Position numbers and translations under genes: made by a program
Shown here: in pieces, positions 20,078 through 26,883 of the stretch
Layout of the letters: every line of letters begins with the position of its first letter
Numbering within the stretch: the first letter of the stretch is position 1
The notes under the pieces: generated by a model
Seen by the model: only the letters and a program-made list of their open reading frames with translations
What the model was told of the DNA's origin: nothing
Databases searched by the model: none
NCBI RefSeq assembly: GCF_014076495.1
Contig: NZ_CP043575.1
Span: 4,092,001 to 4,156,000 of the forward strand
Length of the DNA stretch: 64,000 nt
Origin: Comamonas koreensis
GTDB lineage: Bacteria > Pseudomonadota > Gammaproteobacteria > Burkholderiales > Burkholderiaceae_C
Direction: 5' to 3'

Positions 20078-20983
20078 ATGCGCCGACGCTGCCCCACGAT
20101 TTCAGAGCTGAATGCCTTTTTGCTGTCGGCGCAGCACCTGTCGTTTTCCAAGGCCGCCAAGGAGCTGTTTGTCACGCAAAGCGCCATCAGCCGCCACATC
20201 GCGGGCCTGGAGGCCTACCTGGGCCACCCCTTGTTCATGCGCCGCAGCCATGGCTTGGCGCTGACCCATATCGGCGAGAACTACCTCAAACTCGTGCGCC
20301 CGGCGATGGAGTCGCTCGAACGCGCCACCACCCAGGTCATCTCCACCGCGCAGAACGCCCACCTGCTCAGCCTGTCGGTCGCGCCCACCTTTGCCGCCAA
20401 CTGGCTGTTTCCCCGGCTGGAGAGCTTTCGCGCCAGCAATCCGCACATCGCCATCCACTTTGTGCGCTACAGCACCACCGACAGCGCCGAGACCGGCGAT
20501 GGCTTCGATGCCTCCATCCAATACGGCTACGGCGACTGGCCGATTGCCGATGCCCAGTACCTGATCGGGCGCGAGACCAGCATCGTGTGTTCGCCCAGTT
20601 ACCTGCAGCAGCACCCGATTGCGCACTTCAACGACCTCAAGCAGTGCAGCCTGCTGCAGCATATCGAGCTGCCCACCTCCTGGGACGACTGGTTCACCGC
20701 CTATGCCGGCCCCTATGAAGGCGCACGCATCGGCCCGGGCTTCAACCTCTTTACCCTCATCATCCAGGCCGCTATTGGCGGCTTGGGCGTGGCGCTGGTG
20801 CCCAGTTGCCTGCTGCAGGAGTCGCTGGCATCGCACAAGCTGGTAGAGCCCTTTGGCCAGCGCTTTGAAAGCCCGCTGGGCTACTACCTCTGTGCCCCCA
20901 CCTGGCGCAGCGACATGGAAAGCTACCAGCGCTTTGGCGAATGGTTGCAGCAGGAATGCCGCCACCCTCCTACAGCCACTTGA
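20078..20983 (+). CDS. LysR-family regulator (GcvA-like)
   Basis: Transcription factor with an N-terminal winged helix (residues ~8-66, LNAFLLSAQHLSFSKAAKELFVTQSAISRHIAGLE) and a periplasmic-binding-like effector domain. The effector half has the SIQYGYGDWPIADAQYL pattern of the GcvA/AmpR subgroup. It is divergent from the amidohydrolase operon with 137 bases between the starts, the standard arrangement for a LysR activator and its target. The effector is unknown. Confidence 0.88.
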   Translation: MRRRCPTISELNAFLLSAQHLSFSKAAKELFVTQSAISRHIAGLEAYLGHPLFMRRSHGLALTHIGENYLKLVRPAMESLERATTQVISTAQNAHLLSLSVAPTFAANWLFPRLESFRASNPHIAIHFVRYSTTDSAETGDGFDASIQYGYGDWPIADAQYLIGRETSIVCSPSYLQQHPIAHFNDLKQCSLLQHIELPTSWDDWFTAYAGPYEGARIGPGFNLFTLIIQAAIGGLGVALVPSCLLQESLASHKLVEPFGQRFESPLGYYLCAPTWRSDMESYQRFGEWLQQECRHPPTAT

Positions 20984-21052
20984 TCTGCAGCGGCAACCTG
21001 GCCGCCTCCTTTGCTTCTATGCTGGACATCAGCCCTGAGCGAAGGAGTTCCT

Positions 21053-21448
21053 GTGAAGACCCACCATTCCCCTTTCAACAAAATTGCCCGCTCGGTTGCC
21101 AAGTTCAGCGGCCACCCCGTCTGCTTTGTCGGTGCCCTGGCGGTCATCGTGCTCTGGGCCCTCAGCGGCCCATTCTTTGGTTTCAACGACACCTGGCAGC
21201 TGGTGATCAACACCGGCACCACCATCGTTACCTTCCTGATGGTGTTCCTGATCCAGTCCACCCAGAACAGCGATACTGAGGCCATGCAGATCAAGCTAGA
21301 TGAGCTCATTCGCGCGATCGAGCCCGCCCGCAACCGCATGCTTTCACTGGAAGAGCTGGACGAAGACGAGCTGGATGCGCTGCGCAAGGAGTTCGACATT
21401 CTGGCCGACAAGGCCCGCCAGGCCGAGGACGGCAACACCACCCGCTGA
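21053..21448 (+). CDS. Low-affinity iron permease family membrane protein
   Basis: A 131-residue protein beginning at GTG 21053 (MKTHHSPFNKIARSVAKFSGHP), which has AAGGAG five bases upstream. Two membrane helices (FVGALAVIVLWALSGPFFGF and LVINTGTTIVTFLMVFLIQ) are followed by STQNSDTEAMQIKLDELIRA, the family signature, and an acidic C-terminal helix. The bacterial members are named after yeast Fet4 but their iron transport is not well established. A longer frame start upstream has no ribosome site. Confidence 0.85.
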   Translation: MKTHHSPFNKIARSVAKFSGHPVCFVGALAVIVLWALSGPFFGFNDTWQLVINTGTTIVTFLMVFLIQSTQNSDTEAMQIKLDELIRAIEPARNRMLSLEELDEDELDALRKEFDILADKARQAEDGNTTR

Positions 21449-21493
21449 GCACCCACCCAGCCTGCCCAACCACGTGCAGATACCCGCGTGGTG

Positions 21494-21643
21494 TCAGCGC
21501 TTGTGCTTGTTCTTGGCCCCACCCTGGCGCGCCTTGAAGCGCGGGTTGGACTTGCAGATCACATAGATGCGGCCACGGCGCTTGACCACCTGGCAATCAC
21601 GGTGGCGCTTCTTGGCTTCTTTGAGCGAGGACAGGACTTGCAT
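21494..21643 (-). CDS. ykgO: Zinc-independent ribosomal protein L36 paralogue
   Basis: A 49-residue basic protein starting [20 protein letters not shown] and ending [12 protein letters not shown]. It matches the bL36B (YkgO/RpmJ2) type: the CxxC...C/H zinc ribbon of ordinary L36 is not retained, with only two isolated cysteines (positions 17 and 30), and there is the usual C-terminal extension. In other bacteria such paralogues replace zinc-binding L36 when zinc is short, under Zur control. A GGAG lies upstream of the ATG, and a palindromic Fur/Zur-like box lies 34 bases before the start. Confidence 0.9.
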   Translation of the reverse strand: MQVLSSLKEAKKRHRDCQVVKRRGRIYVICKSNPRFKARQGGAKNKHKR

Positions 21644-21676
21644 GGCAGAGCTTCTCCAAAACAGCAACAGAGCAAA

Positions 21677-21702
21677 AATGATAATAAATTATCATTATCA
21701 TT
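21677..21702 (-). promoter_or_regulatory. Fur/Zur-like palindromic box upstream of the L36 paralogue
   Basis: The plus strand reads AATGATAATAAATTATCATT at 21677-21696, a perfect 9-bp dyad with a 2-base centre, and continues with another ATCATT. GATAAT/ATTATC units are the building blocks of Fur-family sites. The position, just before a gene that is Zur-controlled in other bacteria, supports metal control; whether the protein is Fur or Zur cannot be told from sequence. Confidence 0.72.
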
Positions 21703-21754
21703 TCAACCCCATTCCGTGGGATCGATGTAAAGCGCTGCATCCGCAAGCCTTCGC

Positions 21755-22813
21755 TCAGGATTCGCCGACGCTCCCCGTCACCGGCAACACAATGCCGGAG
21801 ATATAGCTGGAGCAGGCCTGGGAGGCCAAAAACACATAGGCGGGCGCCAGCTCCTCGGGCTGGGCGGGCCGGCCCATCTGCGTGTCAGCGCCAAACTTGC
21901 GCAGGTCCTCTGGGTTTTTGTCGGCCGGGTTCAGCGGTGTCCACACCGGGCCCGGGGCCACCGCATTCACCCGTATGCCCCGCTCCATCAGGTTCTGCGC
22001 CAGCGCTTTAGTAAACGCATGGATGGCGCCCTTGGTCGCAGAGTAGTCCAGCAGCTGCTTGCTGCCGCGCAGGCCGGTAACGGAGCCGGTGTTCACAATC
22101 GCATCGCCCCGCTGCAGGTACGGAATGGCGGCCTTGACCATGTGGAAGTAGCCAAAGATATTGGTGCGAAAGGTCTCGTCGAGGCGCTCGGTGTTCAGGT
22201 CCTCAATGTCGGCCGCATGCTGCTGGAACGCAGCATTGTTGACCAGCACATTGAGCGCGCCAAATTTTTTCAGCACCTGCTTGACGGCCTTGTCGCAAAA
22301 CTGCGGGTCCTGCACATTGCCGGAGATTGCCAGGCTCTGCTGGCCCTCGTCCTCGATCAGGCGGCAGGTTTCTTTCGCATCATCGTGCTCATTGAGGTAG
22401 AGGATCGCCACATTCGCGCCCTCGCGGGCAAACAGCACGGCCACCGCCCGGCCAATGCCCGAGTCGCCGCCGGTGATGACCGCCGTCTTGCCCTCGAGCT
22501 TGCCGCTGCCCCGGTAGTTGTCTGCCAGGTAGAGCGGTTGCAGATCGAGCGCTTTCTCATGCCCGGGCTTGGCCAGCTTTTTGCCAGGCATCGGCGGTGT
22601 GGGTACCTCGTGGCCGGGGCCGGGTGCGGTCTTTTTACGGGTTTTATCGTCCTTGCTGCTCTTGGCTTTTTTGGACGCCTTGGCCCGAGCGTCATTTTGG
22701 CTTTGCGCATGCTGGATGCGCTGCTGTGCAGCCACCACTTCCTCGACCGAGCGCTTTTCTGCCGCAGGCTTCTTGCTGGCGCTCTTTTTGGACTTGCTGG
22801 TGGATGGGCTCAT
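21755..22813 (-). CDS. Short-chain dehydrogenase with Lys-rich N-terminal extension (general-stress type)
   Basis: Classical SDR oxidoreductase of the GSP39/YhdF-like group. Start ATG 22813 (MSPSTSKSKKSASKK) is preceded by AAGGAG. The core has the cofactor site TGGDSGIGRAVAVLFAREGA, NNAAF, and catalytic Ser...Tyr-x-x-x-Lys in NTGSVTGLRG...LDYSATKGAIHAF. The first ~95 residues are an added Lys/Ala/Ser-rich segment followed by PGHEVPTPPMPGKKLAKPGH, not part of the catalytic fold. Substrate is unknown; relatives are annotated as glucose/ribitol dehydrogenase-like stress proteins. Confidence 0.87.
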   Translation of the reverse strand: MSPSTSKSKKSASKKPAAEKRSVEEVVAAQQRIQHAQSQNDARAKASKKAKSSKDDKTRKKTAPGPGHEVPTPPMPGKKLAKPGHEKALDLQPLYLADNYRGSGKLEGKTAVITGGDSGIGRAVAVLFAREGANVAILYLNEHDDAKETCRLIEDEGQQSLAISGNVQDPQFCDKAVKQVLKKFGALNVLVNNAAFQQHAADIEDLNTERLDETFRTNIFGYFHMVKAAIPYLQRGDAIVNTGSVTGLRGSKQLLDYSATKGAIHAFTKALAQNLMERGIRVNAVAPGPVWTPLNPADKNPEDLRKFGADTQMGRPAQPEELAPAYVFLASQACSSYISGIVLPVTGSVGES

Positions 22814-22982
22814 GCTGAAACTCCTTGGATCTTGAACTCTAAAAGAATGAAACGACATACCGCAGCGGCACACCGCTGCTACATCAATCTCGACCGCCCT
22901 ACATGCGCTTACCCGCTGACAAGCTTGTCCGACATACGGCCGTCGCAGCGCGCAGTACAAACAAGGCAGAAAGGAGGCCGCC

Positions 22983-23132
22983 ATGCCAACCCCTACTACG
23001 CCCCCTCAACCGCCGGTGGCGCCACCGCCGCCGGATCTGCCCAAGCCCGAGCCCATTGATCCGCCGGACAGCACCTTGCCGATCGAGGAACCTGGGCATG
23101 AACCACCGGTGAAAGATCCGGAACCCGTCTAA
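22983..23132 (+). CDS. Small proline-rich protein
   Basis: A 49-residue product, about 40% proline, starting MPTPTTPPQPPVAPPPPDLP and ending HEPPVKDPEPV. AAGGAGG lies at an ideal distance before the ATG and a strong terminator follows, so it is very likely expressed. It has no signal peptide or known domain and is divergent from the dehydrogenase gene. I do not recognise a function. Confidence 0.65.
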   Translation: MPTPTTPPQPPVAPPPPDLPKPEPIDPPDSTLPIEEPGHEPPVKDPEPV

Positions 23133-23145
23133 ACGGGCAACGCAA

Positions 23146-23180
23146 CAGGCCAGTACACCACCCGGTGGCTGGCCTGTTTT
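23146..23180 (+). terminator. Rho-independent terminator after the proline-rich gene
   Basis: Perfect 8-bp stem CAGGCCAG/CTGGCCTG, with an inner CCACC/GGTGG pairing, followed by TTTT. It starts 13 bases after the stop codon and also separates the convergent gene at 23187. Confidence 0.87.
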
Positions 23181-23186
23181 ACATCC

Positions 23187-23507
23187 TCAGTTTTTCTTGG
23201 CAGCGGCATTGCGCTTGCGGGTAGCCGCCGCCTTTTTGGCCGATGCGGAGCGCGCTTCGGGGCTGCGGCTGGCTGCGGCTTTTCTGGCCGCTGCCGAGCG
23301 CGCGGCTGCGAGCTGCGACCCCGGCCCTGTGGCCTTGCCCCGGCCCGATCCGGAGCGCTTGCCGCCGCCGGTAGCCTTGTTCACCGTGGCCCAGGCGCGT
23401 GCAGCGGCTTCGTCTTCCGACACGCCTTTTTTCTCGTAGCTTTTCTCGATATGGCGGGCCATGCGTTTTTGCTTATCGGTATAAGCGGATTTATCTCCTT
23501 GGGGCAT
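23187..23507 (-). CDS. Small basic protein, 'plasmid stabilization'/DUF7218-like
   Basis: A 106-residue protein starting MPQGDKSAYTDKQKRMARHI at the ATG 23507, seven bases after AAGGAG (a GTG just before it is possible). The N-terminal half (YTDKQKRMARHIEKSYEKKGVSEDEAAARAWATVNK) matches a small family often labelled plasmid stabilization protein. The C-terminal half is Lys/Ala/Arg-rich with SRSPEARSASAKKAAATRKR, similar to histone H1-like tails, so nucleic-acid binding is possible. That role is inference. Confidence 0.75.
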   Translation of the reverse strand: MPQGDKSAYTDKQKRMARHIEKSYEKKGVSEDEAAARAWATVNKATGGGKRSGSGRGKATGPGSQLAAARSAAARKAAASRSPEARSASAKKAAATRKRNAAAKKN

Positions 23508-23561
23508 CACAAATCTCCTTGGGTGCTGCGTTGAGGCGGGGTGGCTCAGGGTGGATGGGGG

Positions 23562-23690
23562 TTACTGCGATGGATCACCATCGGCAGGCGGGCCTCCACC
23601 ACCGGGCTGGGGCTTCTTGGGGGTGGTGGGGACTGGCTTTTGCGCTTGTGGTGTAGCCAGCGCAAGGTTTGCAGGGGGCAGATGGCGCAT
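23562..23690 (-). CDS. Small Pro/Gly-rich hypothetical protein
   Basis: A 42-residue reading frame, MRHLPPANLALATPQAQKPV to ADGDPSQ, with GGAG seven bases before its ATG. It is rich in Pro, Gly and Ala and has no recognised domain. It lies 55 bases upstream of the small basic protein on the same strand, so the two could be one transcript. Support is the ribosome site and the neighbourhood of similar small proteins; no homology is claimed. Confidence 0.45.
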   Translation of the reverse strand: MRHLPPANLALATPQAQKPVPTTPKKPQPGGGGPPADGDPSQ

Positions 23691-23908
23691 GGGGGTTCTC
23701 CGAGGGCTGAGTCAATGCTTTCAGCCTAGCCCTGGCGCAAGGCGCTGCCTGTCAGAAAAACGCTTTGCTGCCGCTTGTTCCGCTTTACACAGGGCGTAAC
23801 GGCGATGCGCGTACCTTTGCGCGCTCCCCAGGCCTACACAGCGCAGCCATAGCGCTTGCAACACTGGGCTTTTGCATGCGCTGTCTATGCCGCAGCAGGA
23901 GAACGACC

Positions 23909-24148
23909 ATGCCCCAGCCCTACGACCCCAGCCAATCGCATACCCAGCCCCCTATCCCGGGCCAGCCCCAGCCGGCGCCTGGTGAGCCGGGCACGTATGA
24001 GCCCAGCCCTTTGCATCCCTACCCGGGCAACCCGCAGCATCCCTACCCAAGCGAGCCGGTGCACCCCTACCCAGGCAACCCCGAGCACCCCTACCCCGGC
24101 ACGCAGCCAGAGCCAGCGCCCGATACGACGACGAGCCAGTCAATGTGA
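23909..24148 (+). CDS. HPYPG-repeat small protein
   Basis: A 79-residue product starting MPQPYDPSQSHTQPPIPGQP; AGGAG lies nine bases before the ATG. Residues ~35-65 are four near-tandem units of about nine residues built on HPYPGNP (HPYPGNPQ, HPYPSEPV, HPYPGNPE, HPYPGTQP). The remainder is Pro/Gln/Thr-rich. There is no signal peptide or membrane segment. Function unknown; it resembles other low-complexity small proteins in this cluster. Confidence 0.6.
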   Translation: MPQPYDPSQSHTQPPIPGQPQPAPGEPGTYEPSPLHPYPGNPQHPYPSEPVHPYPGNPEHPYPGTQPEPAPDTTTSQSM

Positions 24149-24177
24149 GTGAATGCAGCGCTTGAGCGCCTGCGGTC

Positions 24178-24858
24178 TTATTTCTGCGTTGCCTGCAGGA
24201 GATCCAGCCGGCGCTGCACCTGCTCGGCAAGCGCCGTATCGCCCAGCTCCCGCGCTAGGCGCTGCTGGTTGATCAGCCAGGCCATCACGGCACGGCGCCA
24301 GCCCTGGGCCGAAGCGGTGTCCACCGCCTGGGTGACGACCGCCATCGGCACCGGCCCGCGCGCCGCCAACACCCCGGCAGCGACCAGGCGCGAGAGCGGG
24401 TCCTCTATCGCCGCCAGCGCAGCGGCTGCCTGCGCAGGCGCCAGCGGCGCCACCGCCTGCTGGGCCTTGGGCAGCAGCGCCACATCCCCGGCAGCCAGCT
24501 GGCCCTGCAGATAGCGCGCATAGGCCTGTTCGGCATCGGCGGCATCCTGGGCCACGGCCTCAAAGCCTGTGCAAGGGGCGGCATCCAAGGCAGCCACCTG
24601 CGCAGCGCAGCGCGCCAGCTCCAGCCGGGCCAGCAGATCGGGCCGTGCGGTGCGGCTTACCTCATCGCGTGCACGCCGCCATTCGGCATCGGCCACCCGG
24701 CTGTTGCCCGACAGGTAGGCATCGGTCGCGCGCTCGGCAGCGCCTTGTTCGTTGATCGCCCAGTCGGGCGCCTTCTTGCCGCTGGCGCAGCCGCCCAGCA
24801 CAGCGGCAGCCAGCAGTGCGGCGGCCAGGCGGGTGGTGATGGCAATCATGGCGCTCAT
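24178..24858 (-). CDS. Lipoprotein partnered with MCE protein
   Basis: A 226-residue exported lipoprotein. Start ATG 24858 (MSAMIAITTRLAAALLAAAVLGGCASG) gives a standard signal with lipobox LGGC. The mature part is predominantly helical and Ala-rich, with no domain I recognise; it does not look like the usual ABC-type auxiliary lipoprotein. The ATG overlaps the MCE gene stop by four bases, so the two are co-translated. A role in lipid transfer at the outer membrane is inferred from that link. Confidence 0.75.
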   Translation of the reverse strand: MSAMIAITTRLAAALLAAAVLGGCASGKKAPDWAINEQGAAERATDAYLSGNSRVADAEWRRARDEVSRTARPDLLARLELARCAAQVAALDAAPCTGFEAVAQDAADAEQAYARYLQGQLAAGDVALLPKAQQAVAPLAPAQAAAALAAIEDPLSRLVAAGVLAARGPVPMAVVTQAVDTASAQGWRRAVMAWLINQQRLARELGDTALAEQVQRRLDLLQATQK

Positions 24859-25898
24859 GGCAGTCGCACCTCGGCATCCTTTTTGGCAAACGGCCATTTG
24901 CGGTTCAGCTCGGTCAGCATGCCTTCCACCTTGCGCAAGTTGGCTTCCACATCGGCACGCAAATCACCCAGCTGGTGGGTGGCATCCTTTGCATTGGCGC
25001 CCACGGCCTGGGCCTCCACCAGCACCGCATCCACCTTCTTCAGGCTGCCGCGCACATCGCCCAGCACGGCATTGAGCTGCTGCACCGTGGCGCGCACTTC
25101 GGGCATCACGCCATCGGCCCCAAACACCTGCTTGTCGGCATTCTTGGCCAGGCCGTCCAGCCGCGCCAGCAGCTGGTTGGTGCGGTCCAGGGTCTGCGAT
25201 ATCTTGCGCGCCTCGGCGTCGCCGCCCATGACCACGCCCAGCGCGCCGCTGGGGCCGTTGAGCTTGGTGCTCAGGTCACGCAGCTGCTCCAGGGTGCCGC
25301 CCAAGGCCGAGCCAGCGGAGGTCATCATGTTCAGGTTCTCCAGCAGCTGGCGGGCATTGCTCATCAGCTGGGGTAGCTCGGCCGTCGCATCGCCCGACAG
25401 CACCGCGCGCACAGCGCCGTCCTCCAGCTGCGGGTCGTCCAGAATGCCCGAGTAGGCCTTGATCGTCGTGCCGCCCACCAGGCCCTTGACCAAGGTGAAC
25501 ACGCTGCTGCTACGCAGCCAGTGTGCATCTTTCTCGGGCACATCCACATGGATGCGCACCGTGCCATCGGGCGCCAGCTCGATCTTGCTGACCTTGCCGA
25601 TCGCAAAGCCGGAGAAGGTCATGTCCAGCCCAATGGAGACGCCTTCGGAGTCATCGGCCGTCAGGATCAGCGACTGCTTGGGCTCAAACACGCCGCGCGC
25701 ATACATCAGGTAGAAGGCCGAGCCCAGGATCAGCAGCAAGGTAAACAGCAGCAATGCCCCGGCCTTGCGCTCCAGGTGCGGCACCGGCGCCAGGCCGTCT
25801 ACCGCCACACCATCGACCACGGCCATACGCCGCGCAGAGGCGGCAGAAGACGGCGGCGCGGGGCGGTCGGCAGAGTCGTGGGGTTCTGGTATTTGCAT
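24855..25898 (-). CDS. MCE/MlaD-family lipid-transport protein
   Basis: Inner-membrane anchored periplasmic protein of 347 residues, start ATG 25898 (MQIPEPHDSADRP). A cytosolic N-terminus of ~55 residues precedes one helix (GALLLFTLLLILGSAFYLMYA), then an MlaD domain (FEPKQSLILTADDSEGVSIGLDMTFSGFAIGKVSKIEL region) and a long helical C-terminal part with regular hydrophobic spacing, like PqiB/YebT-type tunnels. Family members carry phospholipids between membranes. Unusually, no MlaE-type permease or MlaF-type ATPase is next to it: the upstream neighbour is the divergent imuA gene. Confidence 0.88.
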   Translation of the reverse strand: MQIPEPHDSADRPAPPSSAASARRMAVVDGVAVDGLAPVPHLERKAGALLLFTLLLILGSAFYLMYARGVFEPKQSLILTADDSEGVSIGLDMTFSGFAIGKVSKIELAPDGTVRIHVDVPEKDAHWLRSSSVFTLVKGLVGGTTIKAYSGILDDPQLEDGAVRAVLSGDATAELPQLMSNARQLLENLNMMTSAGSALGGTLEQLRDLSTKLNGPSGALGVVMGGDAEARKISQTLDRTNQLLARLDGLAKNADKQVFGADGVMPEVRATVQQLNAVLGDVRGSLKKVDAVLVEAQAVGANAKDATHQLGDLRADVEANLRKVEGMLTELNRKWPFAKKDAEVRLP

Positions 25899-26042
25899 GT
25901 ACCGCGATCTTACCCGGCTGGCTGCCCGCTTCAAAACAAAGCTGCAATGGGTTGTTTTGAAAGGCAGACACTCACTTTCCAGCCCAGTCGCCCGCTGCTT
26001 GCCCGTCGCTTGTTACACATCGCAGCCGCGCAAGCTCTTATA

Positions 26043-26058
26043 CTGTACATATATACAG
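26043..26058 (+). promoter_or_regulatory. LexA (SOS) box before imuA
   Basis: CTGTACATATATACAG is an exact match to CTG-N10-CAG with CTGT/ACAG arms and an AT-rich centre. It lies 10 bases upstream of the imuA ATG, where LexA binding would block transcription. This is the standard control of imuA-imuB-dnaE2 cassettes. Confidence 0.93.
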
Positions 26059-26067
26059 TTATTTGCC

Positions 26068-26883
26068 ATGCCTAAACTCGATGCCCTGTCCCTGCCGCCC
26101 ACGGTGGCCGCCCAGCTCTGGCGCGGCGACCACCTGGTGCGCGCGCCGATGGCGGGCATCCCCACTGGGTGGGATGCGCTGGATGCCGAGCTGCCTGGCA
26201 AAGGCTGGCCCAGCCAGGGCCTGACGGAGGTGCTGCAGCCCCAGGCGGGCACCTTGGAATGGCGCCTGACCGGCATGGCCCTGCAGCAGTGCCCAGCGCA
26301 CAAACCTGTCATCGCACTGGGCCCGCCGCTGCCGCCCCATGCCAGCGGGCTGGCGCAAAGCGGCCTGGCGCCTGGGCAGCTGGTCTGGATCCACGGCAGC
26401 CGCCCGCAAGACCAGCTCTGGGCGCTGGAGCAGCTGCTCCGGGCCAATGCCGCAGCCGCCCTGCTGGCCTGGCTGCCCCAGGTGCAGCCCGAGCAGATAC
26501 GCCGCCTGCAGATCAGCGCCCAGCAGTTTGAAGGCCTGGTGTTTGTGTTCCGGCCCGAGAGCAGCCGGCACCAGGCCTCGGCGGCGCCACTGCGCCTCTT
26601 GGTGCGCAGCAGCCAGCCCTGGTCGCTGCAGCTGGAGCTGCTCAAACGCCGGGGCCCTGTGCACGAGGGCACGCTGGAGCTGCCCGCCGTGCCGCCCAGC
26701 CTGCAAGCCGTGCTGCCCGCGCGCCTGTGGCCCGGCACCGTGCCGCAGCCAGCCACCCTTCCTTCCACCAACTCGACCCGAGCCATCCTCTTGCCAGACC
26801 ATGACAGCGATCTGGGCCGCCCTGCTGCCCCAACTCCCCCACCCCGCCGCCAGCGCGCGCCCCAGTCCAGCCTGCAGCACTGA
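26068..26883 (+). CDS. imuA: ImuA, SOS mutagenesis accessory protein (RecA-like)
   Basis: Accessory factor of the mutasome. The 271-residue product starts at ATG 26068 (MPKLDALSLPPTVAAQLWRGD), directly after the LexA box. WRGDHLV, IPTGWDALDAELPGKGWPSQGLTEVL and the later LELLKRRGP segment are characteristic of the ImuA/SulA-like family; the RecA-type ATP site is degenerate. It overlaps imuB by 83 bases in another frame. It is thought to recruit ImuB and DnaE2 to damaged DNA. Confidence 0.9.
   Translation: MPKLDALSLPPTVAAQLWRGDHLVRAPMAGIPTGWDALDAELPGKGWPSQGLTEVLQPQAGTLEWRLTGMALQQCPAHKPVIALGPPLPPHASGLAQSGLAPGQLVWIHGSRPQDQLWALEQLLRANAAAALLAWLPQVQPEQIRRLQISAQQFEGLVFVFRPESSRHQASAAPLRLLVRSSQPWSLQLELLKRRGPVHEGTLELPAVPPSLQAVLPARLWPGTVPQPATLPSTNSTRAILLPDHDSDLGRPAAPTPPPRRQRAPQSSLQH

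Noticed and set aside
21473..21493. Inverted repeat ACCACG/CGTGGT between the iron-permease-family gene and the L36 paralogue
   Set aside because: A 6-bp stem without a T tract on either strand; not enough for a terminator.
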